Positions 22,487 to 35,866 are shown, counted from the first letter of the stretch. The stretch is DNA of 64,000 nt from Tyto alba (GCF_018691265.1 NW_024881283.1:3445731-3509730), one strand, 5' to 3'. Numbers and translations are program-made. The notes: a model not told the origin generated them from the sequence alone.

Positions 22487-25400
22487 CTAATAAAAGAAGA
22501 AAAAAAGCCACTGACACCAGGAACAGATGACAGGAAGAAAATGCAAGTCTACAAGTTAATGTTACTAACTTTGATGAACTAGAGCACTTGATACCCATAC
22601 TTATTCAAGAGAAGCAACCAGTGTAGTCTGAACACTTTTACATGTCCCTTAAACTGCATGAGCCTACAGATAAATGTTTTTGTAGCTTTAACAGCACAGT
22701 GGTCTAACAGATGCAGTTAAGTCAAAATGTGACAAGTTTTGCTTTTCAAGGAAAATGCAAGCTTTACTTCAAGTTGGCTACAAAAAGAGAACTTGACAAC
22801 ACCTACCACATGCTTTTCATTCTAATGGACACCACCATGGCTTCTCTGATACTATCTCCCCTTGGCCGCTTGGGGTTGGTGTGGAAATAGTATTGCATTT
22901 CTACAGTTTAAATGACTTAATATACAGTTACTGTACTTGGATTTTACAGTTTTGATCACTTTATTCTTCACAGGAAACTATGGTCTGTCCATATATGCCA
23001 AGTATTTTTAATTTGGTATCTAAGGATTTGAGACTGGTTATATATAACCATTTCCTTCTCCATCCAGAAAAACACATCCAACACATGTTTGGTAGCTTGC
23101 AAAATTATAACATACCTCAAAACTTTGTTAAGGAAACCATGGAGAGAGAGACTACTACTAAATGCTACCACATGGTAAAAGCTACTTTCCCTCCTTTGCA
23201 CTAAACAGCACTAGAGTGTTGCTGCCTTCTAGCACCACCCCATTTAACAACTTAGAAGAGTCCAATTTTTTATCTTGTGTGGAAGCCCAGCAGTGAAACT
23301 CTGTATGGGACTGAAGCAGAACCCTTATTCCTTCACAGAACATGGACCTAGAGGGACAATAATGATGAAAGGAACCTACACAAAACATGGAATATCATAC
23401 ACAAGGGAGCTTTAAGCATCAGTGAGAACCACTGCAAGAGATTTGATGGGACAGGGAGGACAGACTACAGGATAGAAACTCAGCAGTTAGGCAGAAGGGT
23501 GCTGCAAATCCCGGTCATGAGAAATTTGCCGAGTCTGAGCAAGGATTTTTGCACATCAGTGTCTTGGCTGATATGTTTACAAGATGGATACAACATGAAA
23601 ATTTGTTCTTGTATAACTGTTCTACTAACTCCTAAGACCAGCAAAGACAGCTAAACACTTAAACTTGCTGAGCACACCTACTTGAAGGAACAGATTGACT
23701 ATATAACCTCTGAAGTAGAAGGCTAATTTCAATATTGTGTTTTTGTATCAGCTGCTTTATCTGTTCCTTCTAGCACAATTTTGAGTGCATGCCAACTTGC
23801 AGGAGCTGTTTTTAATAACTTGTTTGGTGTGCTGCAGTCCTCAGTATGCGTCTTGTTATGCCTTTTCCACTATTGCTCAACTGTACATTGACAATAATGC
23901 AAGCATACAGAATTTACCTGGTAATAGGCAGCTCTTTGTAACTGCTCACTGGCTCTTTCCACATGGACTTCTGCACTTTCCACATTTGCCTCTATGCTAT
24001 CTATGGAAAAATAAGAGAACTCTGTAAAATATTTCAGAGCTTCAGTGTTTAAAAAAAATATTCAGAAATATAATACTTTTTACAGAAAATACTGGAAAAT
24101 TTCATCTATGTAGGCAAAACATGTAATCGAACTAAGCAGAAACTTCCTATTATCCAAACACACTTACCAATCATATCTCCTTGGTCATGAATCATCATGG
24201 CTAAATCCTTAAATATCTGATTGACATCCAAAATGTCTGCCTGAAGACAACAGTTTAACAAGTTATAACAAACATTGGTTACACTTTTCTTAATCCTCAT
24301 TCTTAGTACTTCTTCTGACCATTGCTCGAAGTGTCAGAATAGATACCATCATTCACTGACTGACGTGACTTGATGCTACTATCTATGGAATGTGGGATTA
24401 ACACAAGAGCCTACAATATTCCTGCTACTGAACATTTGTTTCATCACCCTAGCAATTAGCACACTGAGATGAACATTGTAACTTGAGTTGCTCCTACCAC
24501 CTCTGAAGGACCGACCACCAGTCAACACTGAAGGAAAATATACCTAGTCTCCTTCAACAGGAGCAGGGAGATTGATCTTGGCATCAATCCTCTCTAAGGA
24601 ACTCTGTTCCTCCACCTTCAGATCTCCTCAGCCCATCCCATCAGTTAGCACTGCATGACTTCTTTGGTTTATCTCCCATTACTGTTAACTGTGCAGGATC
24701 TAGTGGTCACCTCTAATTGCCTGATTGCTGTTTCTCTTTCTTTAATGAGTTCAAGGTCCTGTTCAGTTATTGCCACATCATCTTCCTGAGACTGCATTTG
24801 ATTCCAATCTTCACCACTGGAAAGAGATGGAAAGAAAGTACAACTCTCTGAGTATAGGTACTTCCACGCTAGCAAAGTGCCAGTGAGTTAAAGTTGAAAA
24901 ATTTCCTACAGAATAACCCCCAGGATCCTGGCCCTGCAAACGTGTATGGAGACAGGATTGATTTACAACTACAGTTTTAACAGTAAAACAGTAGGGTTTT
25001 CAGATACTTAAGGCAGAAGTTTCTGACATGTAGCACACAAGAACAACTTGTGGAAGAGCTGCTGTGTGCCACTATCTGTCACCAAGCTGAAAGCCTCTGC
25101 ATGAACAGGTACCTGTCTGGTTCCCCTTCCTTTAGTGTGCAAGGCCAACATAACTGAACAACCTGGGGTTTTCCCTCCTGACTTGGAATGTGAAAGCACA
25201 GGGCTAATGAAGAGGGATGCACACCAAGCAGCTGATCAGATGAAGTGCAGTTTGCGGAGGGAGGATGTCTAGATGAGACATGTAAACCAGGTCTCTTGAT
25301 TTAGAAAGTTAAAGGATTTATACAGATAAGGCCAACAGATTTCATCCCAGTTTTCTCAAACATACATACAGTAGAAACTAACACAGTAATCACAGATATT

Positions 25401-28400
25401 TCTGAAGCATCTCGAGTTCTCTTTACCACATTGTAGAGTTGACATAACATTTGACAAACCTATCTGCTATGCAGGCACACTGTTACTGCACAACCGATAC
25501 AACTACCTGACGCGTAACAATAATGCTGTCTTGTGCACGTTGTAGGATTAGTTTGCCAGCGCACAATGTCCAGGACTTCTAAATTTAAGGCAGACTCATC
25601 CATCAATCTATAATAGATTCAACTGGGCTAGTACAGAACTCCCAAACCCATTAAATATATATACAACTCCTTGTGGAAAAAGTGACAGGGAGGGAAATCC
25701 TGTCTGGTAAACTTATGCTTATGGCTCAGAAAACCAGGAGCTCCAACCACCACATACTAGGGACTTTAGTGTTCCCCTCAGGGCAGTAATCACACACTTT
25801 GCATTTAAGGAGGATAAAATATTGTCGTATGCAGCTAAATTTTTACACTGTGTATTACAAGTGCTGTAATAATTGCATTTCAAATCTTTTTGCTTTGCAT
25901 TCAGCTAGCAGATGCTGGCCCAAGTTACAATAACATATCTTACCACAAGAACTCTAGTTATATTTAGTTAGAAGTATAATGTCAAGAGAACAAGAAGCTG
26001 TTACCTATCAAATGAAACAAGCTGTTCTTCTCTGAACCGCTCATCAGCCTGGAAGAGATAAATGAGTTATTAATCTTGCAGACTACCAGGACCACTCGCA
26101 AAATCAACAGGAGTATCCTGAAGACAAAGGCATATACTGTCCAGAGTTCTTTGAGAATGCTACTGTCACTTCAACTTTCAGATTTAACTTAGGTTAATTA
26201 AGATCAGATTTAGACTCATCTTTAGATTTAATTTTTAGATATAGATTGTCTCTGCAAATCAGAGGCAACTGAGCTGTCAAAAGCAGCTAGACTGTTTACT
26301 CAGATCAGCTGTCATTTGTCATGTCCTTTCTCAACTGGTAGCAAAAAATTTAAAGCATAATACAACTGATAGATAAGTTCCCTTGGAGAAATTAAGAATG
26401 CATACTTAAGACAAAGCCCCGAGGCAAGGGGAGAAAAATGCTTTCACTGTCCTTTTTATTATGAATTCTTAGCAGCCACAGGGGTTTGTCAAAACATAAT
26501 AGGGAGAAGGTTTGAACGTACATTGGAGATATTGGCAGGACAGAAGCTATAAGAAAATAAAGAAACATAGTGTGAGATTTAAGATGTAATTTAAGGTGTG
26601 GTAAGCTTCCAACTGACCTCTTAAATTTTACAGTCTGTGGCTGACATCAAGCAAAGAGCAGCCTGCAATACTTTGCTATTAACTGTACTTTGACTCCTTG
26701 TCTCATCCTCCACAACATTTGCAACTACCAGGATTCCTTCCCTTCTCTGCAAACATTAACAAAGAGCACACTGAAATGAGTGCCTACTTACATCATTTGG
26801 AATGACAAAACTAATGCACTGAAGCCTCATCTGTACTCAGTAACATGTCAGTAGACAGCTGTGAAGTTGCCAGGCAAGTACAAGATCTCTCAAAAGACTT
26901 GTAGTTCACTATATCAACACAAAATTCCTATAGATACTTACAGAGATACGAGAGCCAGCTCTCGCCCTTGCTACAGTCTCTTTTTCCTTCTCTGACACTC
27001 GTCTCTGTATTGCCTGGAAGTTGTTTAAGGCTGTGGAGAAGTCATTCATTAAGCGTTCTTTCTGAAGCCTCTGTTGGCGCTAAAGAATTGAAACAAAAAC
27101 AAGTGTTCAGATATTCCTATTCATGACAATGTAACTGTCAGACGCACAAAAAAGCCATCATCTTAACAACAACAGTGAATGCTGGCATTCAAGTGGTCTT
27201 CTGGTTCCAGCACTCTGGAGCACTGGAAAGAACAAAAAGCCTACCAGATTTAATTTGTTATCAGATGCTCTATGTCTTGTCTACTGCAGAACAGCTTTGT
27301 GCAATAAGGTCCTCTAATTTCAATCTGCTTGTAACTCTGAAGTAGGGAGGTCTTCTACACCATTACTTTTATTCAAATCACATTCCAGTAATCAACCACA
27401 TTTAATTATGTACCTTTTATATACCTACAATGCCTTTACCCTCTACTTAGTCAACCTGGTAGTACTTAACTTACTCTCATCCCGATAAGACAACCCCCTT
27501 AACTTTCTTACAAATATAGAAAGCCCTACGCTTCCAGAACTAATGACAACACCCATTACCCCAGTTTCATAAGCTGTCTCTACCAGCTGTGCCACACTAC
27601 AAGCCTGCTTTACTTAATCAGAGAATACCCTTAGTCCTGACAACCTCTTCAGTTTCTCTTTTCTTCAAAAACATTAGTTGTAATATTACTTTTCATCCTC
27701 CTTTTACAGTATCAACTTATGTAGCCTCCACAGAACGTCTCCTTCAAGCATTGCAACATCCCAGTTATGGGAAACAGGAAGCTGTGAAAAAATTTGTCCC
27801 AAGGACACTCAATACTCTGGTCAGTTCTTCTGTCTTCCATCAGAGAGATTCCCAACAGCTGTCTCAAATTTGCAGACTTTCCAGTATCTGTACTGCTTCA
27901 GTGAGTTTCTATGAATTCAACATCCATTTCAAGGAAATAAAAGTTTTCAACTATTTTTTTCTATAATAAGCTACTACAGCAGTCTCATAATACATTGCAG
28001 CTTCCCTCTGAGCCTCCTGGAAGAAATAACCCTTCTGCGAGGGGAGACGCTCAGCATGTTGATGGCAACTCTTGCCGATTTTGACTGGACTGCTCCAAGA
28101 GGCTTCACTAGGCTTCAGAAATCACTGCTGCATTCAGTGAGACGCACATGACAGGATTTTGCTCACCAGAGAGAGATTAACTGAAAAATACTTGCTGAGC
28201 AAAGAGAAAAACATGGCCATGCTTGCAACTGACATATAAATCTTGAAATACAGAATTAGACCAAGACAACATCTGCTGACCCATAGCCACAGATCATCCC
28301 ATAACAGTATCATAAAAGCACATATATCAATACCGTGGTAGCAATTTAAAGTAGAGCAAGAAAACACAAACAGCAGAGGACTGTCCCTTCCCTTACCACA

Positions 28401-31400
28401 GGGAGAGGGAACTCAAAGGACTATTTGGCAAGAGATAAAGTCATAATCATTGCCTCGCTATATTCTGCTTCATTCAAATATGAGCAAGGTGAGTCAGTCA
28501 GCTTTCACCCCCTGCTAATAAATCACATGCAAGAGAAGCTTTTTGGCATGATTACATTTCATACTGACATGCAGTTTTTTAGGAAAAGAACTCATAGCAC
28601 ACCACCTTGCATCACCATGCACTGTACAAACAAGGTTATTTTTCAGAAATTTACTCAGAAAAACAGAATTACATACTCAGCTCTCCCTAGACATCTAGGG
28701 CTTCCTATTCTTACGCAAGTAAGCTTTATACCTATTTACCACTGGGAAACATTGTTTTCCCAGTGTCATATAAGCAGCCAGAATGTAGCCAGTTTAATGT
28801 GCTTCCCTACTTCAACAACATTCTTCATTGTAAAAGGCTGCTGTCTCTTCAGCTGTGCCAATTCAAGCTTTGTGAGACTGTGGTCCAAGCTAGTTTCACG
28901 AAATGAGCAATTTAAAAATACGTCCAGACAAATTCTGTGTGCCTACCTGTTCAGAAGCAGACAGTGGAAGTGGTAGAGACCCCAACTCCTTTAGATATTC
29001 GTTGGTCTCTTTGGCAAGGCGGTTTGCAGAATGCTGTAGCTGTTGTCTGAAATAAAAGTTCAAAAGCAGTTACACAAGCTTCTACCTAAAAAGCAGTCTC
29101 CAAGTATTTCAGCTTCCAAAATAATGACCAAGTAGGGGGTCTGAGATCACACATCGTTATGGTGTGGTTTGGTTTTTTCTTCATCTAATAGAACAGAGAT
29201 ATACTTTTAGCTTTTACCATCAACTTGACTCTGGACCACATTTTAAAAAAAGATTCAAAGAAGTTCTGTGCTCTCTGCTAACTAATACAATTCAGTAGTT
29301 TTCAAAAGATACTTCTCTCCAGTGTCATAAGAGAGAGAAATTCAAGGGAGAGACAACTTCATTCAGTGAACATAATCACTTTTTTTGGGTGAATTCCTTG
29401 TGGTACCAATTAGTAACTAACTGTTCACTTGACAGCCACCAACTTCATTGGTTAAATGTATATTTGATAAAAGTAGAGAATCAGAGATACTAAATTCTTA
29501 CATTTTTATGAAAATTAATGGTCAGAGAGAGGAGTGATCCAGCTTCTACTCTGGGAAATGCAAGGCTTTCCCTTGAGCCTTTATGTTTTCCAACAACGTT
29601 GAGCTACTGTTGCAAAGGATCTAGTGCAGCAGCACCTTCATTAGTACCACAATACAGAAAGACATTTGTTACATTGAACTTAATGTAAAGACATCACCTT
29701 GTACATGAGATGCAGTTTAATAAAAAGTATGCTAGTGCTTTACACAGAACATAACCACAAGTTTTATTTTGCAGCCATATGCACAAAAGCTAATACTATA
29801 AACCAGGAAGACACAAAATACTAAAGCAAGAAGCAATTTTTTTGGCATTCAATGATTACAAGATGCTTAAGTAAAAAGCATCTATTCAGCCCAACAGATA
29901 CAAAAGTCAAAGTATTCAGGCTGTGTTATTGTATAAGTTGACCTGCAATATGTGAGCTGAATAAACCACCTACGCATTTTTGTATTAAATGTGTATGGCA
30001 GCTGGCAATTTCTGGAGTGCAACCACTCTCACCTTAAGAAAGAGGGCCATTTCTACAATGAAATTAAATGGAAAAACATTTGTTTGGTCACCAGTGATCA
30101 GTTCTTTAATCTACCAGTTAAATACATATCTAGTCAACTGAGCAGCCTAGGCAAACAAATTCCTTTCTCTCCCAACTGGGCTCTGATCTCACCCTTCAAA
30201 CATAGTGTAACTATCACCACAATTTATGAACTTAATAAAAAATCAGCTATTACAAAAAAAATGGGGAAGTTGTGTATCCAGAGATTCAAGGCACAGTCCC
30301 ATGAAGAGATAATGGAAGAGCTTACTGTCAAGTTTGCTTTTATGACTCTAGGAATTACTCTTCTCATAAATTGCTATTTATGCTTTACAAGTCTGTGAAA
30401 GTTGCACAGACATACAGACTCCCTGTTCAGTCTCTCTAGGAGTCAGTTTGGTCTATGCTTGTTTAAATGCCTTCTATATTCTCCCCCACTGGCATTTTAT
30501 TCTTCTGAAATTATATGTGATGTTTTGGCTACCATGTAAGATTGCTAATCTTTTTAGTGCCTAAATCCATCTGTACTAGCATCTGCTTTTTCATCAATTA
30601 TGGGCATTCCTTGCTGTTTTTCCTTATTGCTTTTATGTGAGGACCACATACCTAGTATGGCATTCATTTATTCTAAATCACAAGTGAAGCTACTATGGCT
30701 AGTCCTCAGAGTACAGCTGATGTATGGCTGATGTACTTCTACCCTTTTAAAATAAACTATACTGTTTCTAACCTTTCCTATCCAGCAGTTTTGAATGGCT
30801 ACTCCAGAGTCCTGCAGAAACACCTTAAGTCATCCAATAAACTACTCAACATAGCTAGTAATTTTTAGTTTGTAGGACTGTATTAAATTTATTTAATAAA
30901 GCATCTTCCTAAAGCAAGTAACCCAGTTCCTCTAAGAATACAGAGAGAAATGAAAGAGAACCTATACAAATGTTAGCTCATTTAATACTTACAAGTTCTC
31001 CTGAAGCTTGCTGGAATCCTGCTTGGTTCCCAGCTGGCTCATCAAATTCTTTATTTGAGCAGCTGAAGACAGAGACACCACAAGAGGAGTTAGTAAGACA
31101 AGTTCTAGTGTATTTTATTCCTTCTTGAACATATTCTTCTAGCTTACCCCAAAGGATTTCTCTCAATGTTTGACTCAACTCAAGCTGGTAAGACAACACT
31201 TACATTCTTTGCTTTAAATGCAAAGTGTATTTTAAACACCCATTTAGACATGGTCCAGCCTAATAGACTAACTTTCAGATAAGAAAGTGATAGTGAAGCA
31301 CACATACCCTGAAGACAAGTCTGTGGAGCTAAAAGCTTGTGCATTCCTCTTCCTCAACCCTTTTAGACCAACTAACATAGCTGTTTGGTTTTACCAGCCT

Positions 31401-34400
31401 TACTATTTCTGTATTTTAGACTATCACTGCTGCAGAACAACTTTACTATGTTTTGTTGCCACTTTTACATATTCTAAAGTTACTTAAATTATTAGTGCTC
31501 TGTTTTTTTTTTTTTTAAAAAAAGCAAAAAAATAGCCAACGGTTGCTATCAGTTAAAAAAAAAAAAATAAATCTTAATTTTTTATTCATGATAGCCCAAA
31601 CCTTTCGCAGTACTGGCACAAACAATCTTTCAAGAACAGCAGATAGCAGTGGTGCACTTCATGGTTAGCTTGCATCAATGTGAAATCATATTGTAGTGAG
31701 AAAGAGAAATTCTAGACCTCTTTCTTCCCTATCTCCTATGTTTTTCCACTGTTTTTCTTATGCAGGCACTAGTGATCATGAAACCACACAGCGAATCGCA
31801 TCAAACCATTAAGCTACCTGAAAAGCAAGTTACCATCTTCCTTTCCACTCCTTCTACCTCAGAAGATTATTTTTTTGACAGAGCAACAAGCTGATCCACT
31901 TTATTCTGTGGCTACACAATTTTTAGTGTATCTAAAGATGCTAGGTACACCACTTATGACAGTGGTACAAAGTTTGATTGGCTCAAATCAATCATGAAAT
32001 CATATGCTATCCCATCAAGCATCAAGAGAAGCAAGACCAAGGAAGATCAACTTAATATAGTTCTGTAGGCAGCTGAATTGAGTTGAAATATCCCATGAAT
32101 TTAACAAGAGCTACTTCCAACTCAGTGACATCCTACTGGTGTAATTTCTGCTTTCAGCCTGGGGCGAGCCACTTCAGTTGATTAAATGTATTGCTGAAGA
32201 AACATCAGACTCCTACAATGGCCACTTATTTTCAAGTGATGTCCAGTGACTTGTAACAATGGCAGCTTAGCTAAGGCTGCAATATGATTTAATCAGTAAT
32301 TAGGCAAGTATTCCAGCTTTTGCATCCAGCAAGAATACTCTGACTGGGAATTCTAGACTTCTATTAGCTCATGCGGTGAGGTGTTTAGCAACTTATTATG
32401 CACTCAGCTGAACGTGGCTTCTAGCAAGCAAGACTGCACATATTTCACAGCTCTGTCAGCCAGAGGAAGGTCAGAAAAGTTCAGAGTCAAGTTAAACTGA
32501 CAAATGGCACACGAGCTATATTCTGTGTGTAGATATCAAGGACTCGGCAAATGGCATTTGCGCTATAATACTTAGATACTCCGTGTTGTAGGTTTTTTTC
32601 TCCACTGGGAGAGATTCTTACATGATTCTCATTTCAATGCCAGCCAATGTGCTTTTTGTCCTGGTCCAAGCCAGGTTCAGCAGTTTGCTATGCTTAGTTT
32701 ATCTCAGCCAACAGCAACAGAGTCTACGCAACATGAGAGCAAAGTGTCTGGGAGACCAAAGGAAGGAGCTCATCACCTTTTTTCTTTGGATAGCGGGTAT
32801 ACATATCAACACAGAGAGCCCCCTCAGTCAACAGCTTACAGTCTCCTACTCCTTCCAATTTTAGGCTGTAAAGCCTTCCACATACTGACTGTTTTACACT
32901 TAAGATCACTTAAAACATTTAAATCTCTGATCTAGATGCTTAGGTAATATAACAGGCTTGTAAGCAACATTTTTGCCAGCTTAGGTCACCAGTTTTCTGT
33001 GCATTTGTGTGAAATGCTAACTCTACAAAGTTTCCCAAAAGGAGTGAATAATAGTCAGCTGTGTCCACTGTTTGCTTGCTATTTTGCTTACAGAGAATGA
33101 AAGAAGAAATGAGGATGGGCTTAAGGCTTCAATATCTCTTCTCCTCCTAAGCTTGAATGGGAAGCTTTTATAAAATGTATAATAAAGTTAATTACCTTAA
33201 CATTAAGTCAGATGTTCTGTGTTCCCACCCAATTTGATAAAGACTGTAAGGCTATTTGTTTCATTTGAGACAGGCAGCACACTGAGATAGGATGGCTACT
33301 GGTCATGACAGTGAAAGCTTGTCCTATGAGAAAGACAAGCTGAACTACGTAAAAGGAGAGGCAGAGTATAAAGAAAAAAAAAGGAAAAAACGCAGACAAC
33401 TTGTGTTATTTGGTGAACTTAGAAGCAATTCAATTTGCAGCCATGCCTATTACCAAGAGGAAATGAACATGACTGAGCAAAGCAAAGAAGTTTCAGCAAT
33501 ATTAATAGCTTTCTAAAATCAAATTGGAGAAGTCATCAGCTTTCAGAGGAACCAACATGTTCAACTGATCTTACCCCTAAAAAGTTTAATGGATACTTAG
33601 AAAATTAATGCCTTTTTTTTTTAGCAGAGGCAGTATCCTGAGGCAGGGGTTATATCAAAGACTTTTTTGGAAGTCACTCATTTAGTAAGCAGTATTTCAG
33701 ACACTGATACTAGGATTAGCTTACGATACCAAAAACTTTTCCTAACGTCAACCATATGACCAAGAAACTGCAACACCATTTACTTAATGGCAACGTGTTC
33801 AGCAGCAGCAGGCTTCCCTGCGGAACTCTACGAGCACCAGCAAGAGGAAATTGACGAGTTAACAGCGGCCTTCAGAGATCTCTGCAACAGCAGCTTCTCG
33901 CGTGTGTCCTGCGTAAGGCGGGGTGACAACCTTTGGCTCCCTGACTCTACGCATACACCTCACTGAAGGCACCCGAAGGCAAACCGGGAGCCGGCCTCTT
34001 GCCAGGGGTGACAGAGGGTTTCAGTTCCGCTGAGGAAGAGAGACATAGAGCACGTATTTGGCCCGGGCCAGCGGCAGCACGCGAGCTGTTAATCACACCG
34101 TGGGGAGGCTGCCGGGTCTCCGCGGCCACGGGGAGGGGGGGGGAGGCCCCCGGCCCGCCGGCCCCCGGCCCCGCCCCAGCGGAGGCTCTGCCAGCCCGGG
34201 GGCGGCGGCGGCTCCTGCGGGGCCCCGGGGAGAGCTGCCCCGCCGCGCTCCGCACCCCTCAGGGGCCGCCCCTTTCCGCCCCCCAGGCCCGGGCGCACTC
34301 ACTGTACTGCGCGATGCGCTGCACGTTGGCGCTGCATGTCTGGATGATGCCGTTGAAGTCCCGCGGCGGGGGCGGCGCCCCAGGGCGGCGGGGGTCCAGC

Positions 34401-34414
34401 GGGCCGTACGACAT
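22394..34414 (-). CDS. STX12: STX12 (syntaxin-12), complete, nine coding exons
   Basis: Syntaxin-12 (also called syntaxin-13) is a tail-anchored Qa-SNARE of recycling endosomes that drives membrane fusion in endosomal recycling. The coding exons are 34303-34414, 30993-31062, 28947-29046, 26942-27079, 26005-26048, 24711-24816, 24168-24240, 23918-24000 and 22394-22486. All junctions are GT-AG and in phase, totalling 819 nt (272 residues plus stop; human has 276 as I recall). The N-terminus MSYGPLD is diagnostic. The Habc bundle covers about residues 20-135, and the SNARE motif about 176-238, with the zero-layer glutamine at Q210 in IHDQGDMI. A basic KKSRKK (243-248) precedes a single membrane anchor (about 249-269) and a short lumenal tail ending TAK. 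No frameshift or missing key residue was seen. Confidence 0.96.
23918..24000 (-). CDS. STX12: STX12 coding exon 8
   Basis: Encodes [20 protein letters not shown] and LQRAAYYQ (residues 215-242), the C-terminal half of the SNARE motif. Acceptor ccatag|ATAGC, donor CCAG|GTAAAT. The intron before it is only 167 nt. Confidence 0.95.
24168..24240 (-). CDS. STX12: STX12 coding exon 7
   Basis: Encodes [20 protein letters not shown] and GDMI (residues 191-214), the centre of the SNARE motif, carrying the ionic zero-layer glutamine Q210. Acceptor tcttcag|GCAGAC, donor ATTG|GTAAGT. Confidence 0.95.
24711..24816 (-). CDS. STX12: STX12 coding exon 6
   Basis: Encodes S155 to E190, including [20 protein letters not shown] and [11 protein letters not shown], the start of the SNARE motif. 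This stretch is almost identical to human. Acceptor tttccag|TGGTG, donor AGAG|GTGACC. Confidence 0.95.
26005..26048 (-). CDS. STX12: STX12 coding exon 5
   Basis: A 44-nt exon encoding [14 protein letters not shown] and the first two bases of S155, in the linker before the SNARE motif. Acceptor ttccag|GCTGATG, donor GATAG|GTAACA. Confidence 0.93.
26942..27079 (-). CDS. STX12: STX12 coding exon 4
   Basis: Encodes residues 95-140, from [14 protein letters not shown] to [10 protein letters not shown], the last Habc helix and start of the linker. Acceptor tttag|CGCCAAC, donor CTCT|GTAAGT. Confidence 0.95.
28947..29046 (-). CDS. STX12: STX12 coding exon 3
   Basis: Encodes [20 protein letters not shown] followed by [14 protein letters not shown] (residues 61-94), in the Habc region. 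Acceptor atttcag|ACAACAG, donor ACAG|GTAGGC. Confidence 0.95.
30993..31062 (-). CDS. STX12: STX12 coding exon 2
   Basis: Encodes [20 protein letters not shown] and QEN within the Habc helices. Acceptor ttcag|CTGCTC, donor ACTT|GTAAGT. Confidence 0.95.
34303..34414 (-). CDS. STX12: STX12 coding exon 1
   Basis: Residues 1-37 plus one base: MSYGPLD, a proline-rich stretch, then [19 protein letters not shown]. The start is fixed by the conserved MSYGPLD. The donor is TACA|GTGAGT. The Pro/Arg-rich segment (residues 8-18) differs from mammals in sequence but not much in length. Confidence 0.94.
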
Positions 34415-34482
34415 GGCCGAGCCGGGAGGGACCGAGGAGCCGCGGCTCGGCCCGGCCCAGCGCGCACAGCCCTGGCCGCCGC

Positions 34483-34494
34483 TGCGCAGGCGCG
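34483..34494 (+). promoter_or_regulatory. STX12: NRF1-type site (STX12 promoter)
   Basis: TGCGCAGGCGCG is the common form of the NRF1 consensus. It lies about 70 bases upstream of the STX12 start codon. Confidence 0.6.
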
Positions 34495-34516
34495 GATGCG
34501 CGGGGCACGGCCGCCA

Positions 34517-34528
34517 GCGCCTGCGCGC
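34517..34528 (-). promoter_or_regulatory. STX12: Second NRF1-type site, opposite orientation
   Basis: GCGCCTGCGCGC reads GCGCGCAGGCGC on the minus strand, an NRF1-like half-palindrome 22 bases beyond the first site and in inverted orientation. Confidence 0.5.
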
Positions 34529-34550
34529 TGGGAGGGGTGGTGAGCGCGCG

Positions 34551-34564
34551 GGTGCCATGGCAAC
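34551..34564 (+). promoter_or_regulatory. STX12: RFX X-box-like palindrome
   Basis: GGTGCCATGGCAAC is close to the palindromic X-box GTTGCCATGGCAAC bound by RFX factors. It lies about 140 bases upstream of the STX12 start codon. Confidence 0.55.
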
Positions 34565-34640
34565 GTCGCGGGGGGCGGGGCCTGGCAGGACGCGGGGGCG
34601 GGGCCGGGCCGCGGCGGGCGGGGAGCCGGGGCGTGGAGAC

Positions 34641-34651
34641 AAAATGGCGGG
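34641..34651 (+). promoter_or_regulatory. YY1-type motif, plus strand
   Basis: CAAAATGGCGG on the plus strand matches the YY1 core, pointing away from STX12. In divergent promoters such a motif often lies just downstream of the opposite start site. Whether a plus-strand transcript exists is not shown. Confidence 0.45.
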
Positions 34652-35866
34652 GGTATCGGGGGAGGGTGGGGGTGTGTGTCCCTGCGGCCTTGAGGGGAGC
34701 TGAGGCTGGTTTGGTCATGGCTTGGGACTGTGCGGGTCCAGTGAAAGACAAGGTAGTCAGCGTTTTGGGCCCGTTAGGTAGACCCTCTTGTGGTGCCTCT
34801 GATAGGCAACGAGTGCTCAAGGCTTTCTAAAAGGCCCGGAATTTACAATTAGTCAATAAACCAGTAGGGAATAATTAATAGGTGTTTAGAAGTAGGCATA
34901 CTTAACAATTTGTGCTTAAACTTTATCTCTTTCCATTATTACAGTGTTGTCAAGGGCAATGATGAGGTTCCATGTAATACCACATTAAATTGCATCTTGA
35001 AACATGACACACATGCACATTGGCTCCTGGGAAACACCATTTTCAAGACAGCAGAGCAATTTATTTTAAAAAATCAGTTGTATAATTTGTTTGCTCACAT
35101 AACTAATTTCAAGCAAACTAAGGATGTAAAATTAAATTTTTTCCTGTTTTCAGCTTAAAATATATAATTAAGTTAGGGGTACTTTTTTAATGCCACCACT
35201 GGAAGGAATCGTATCTGAACTTAAAAAAATTACCGTGGTCAACAAACAAAAACATTTGCACCAATCCTGAAGATACTGGAGCGGTATTCACTCTGCTGAT
35301 ACAAATAGTGCTCTTAACCTGAAGATGTAGCATCTAAAGAATGAAATTGCTTCAGTGCTAACAATGCCTTCTGATTTATTAAGAGTTACTGTGAACGTTT
35401 ATTATACAGGCAAGTCCATATTTAAGGGTTCAGTCAAAGGTAAAATCCCTTCAGTGACTAAAGAGTAGGTGTTCTCACTGGTTTCAGGGAGCAGGTGCTG
35501 AGGGGGGAGGTGGACATGTCACCTTGCTGAAGCAACTCGATTTTGATTTGGTCTAGTTCAGTATTTGATTTTGTGTTACAGTGTTTATTAGTGAAGCTGT
35601 TGATGTGTCCATTTCTGTATAAGAAGCACAATAAAAATGAGATATTTTGATGTAAAAAGCACAAACATTTAAATGTGTATTCACAGAGATTACAAAATAA
35701 TAATTTTCACACTATCAGAATATAAACTAGGAGGCAGGCAATTAGAAATATAAAAAGAGAACCTTTTTAAATGTTGAAAACCATTTTAAAATGGTTTTAA
35801 ATGGTTTAAAAATTAATAATATTTTTACACAGTTCCTCAACTTACCTCTTTTAGTTCAGCTAGTAA

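Larger units (their letters stand above)
22487..34302 (-). other. STX12: STX12 introns 1-8, no other gene seen
   Basis: The introns are 31063-34302, 29047-30992, 27080-28946, 26049-26941, 24817-26004, 24241-24710, 24001-24167 and 22487-23917. All are A/T-rich except the first about 350 bases of intron 1, which belong to the promoter CpG island. Intron 1 contains an A/T homopolymer patch at 31501-31585. I recognise no LTR, CR1 or nested gene in them. Confidence 0.8.
33960..34690 (-). promoter_or_regulatory. STX12: CpG-island promoter of STX12
   Basis: A dense GC and CpG block covering STX12 exon 1, the start of intron 1 and about 270 bases upstream. There is no TATA box. Upstream of the start codon are two NRF1-type sites, an RFX X-box-like palindrome and a YY1-type motif, a common set in housekeeping and potentially bidirectional promoters. 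The start site is probably between 34415 and about 34480. Confidence 0.85.

Noticed and set aside
31501..31585. Poly-T followed by poly-A patch as a hairpin or terminator
   Set aside because: Simple A/T homopolymers are common in introns. There is no RNA polymerase III gene next to it.
33999..34703. 234-codon plus-strand frame opposite STX12 exon 1
   Set aside because: A CpG-island chance frame with Gly/Arg/Pro-rich translation and no recognisable domain.
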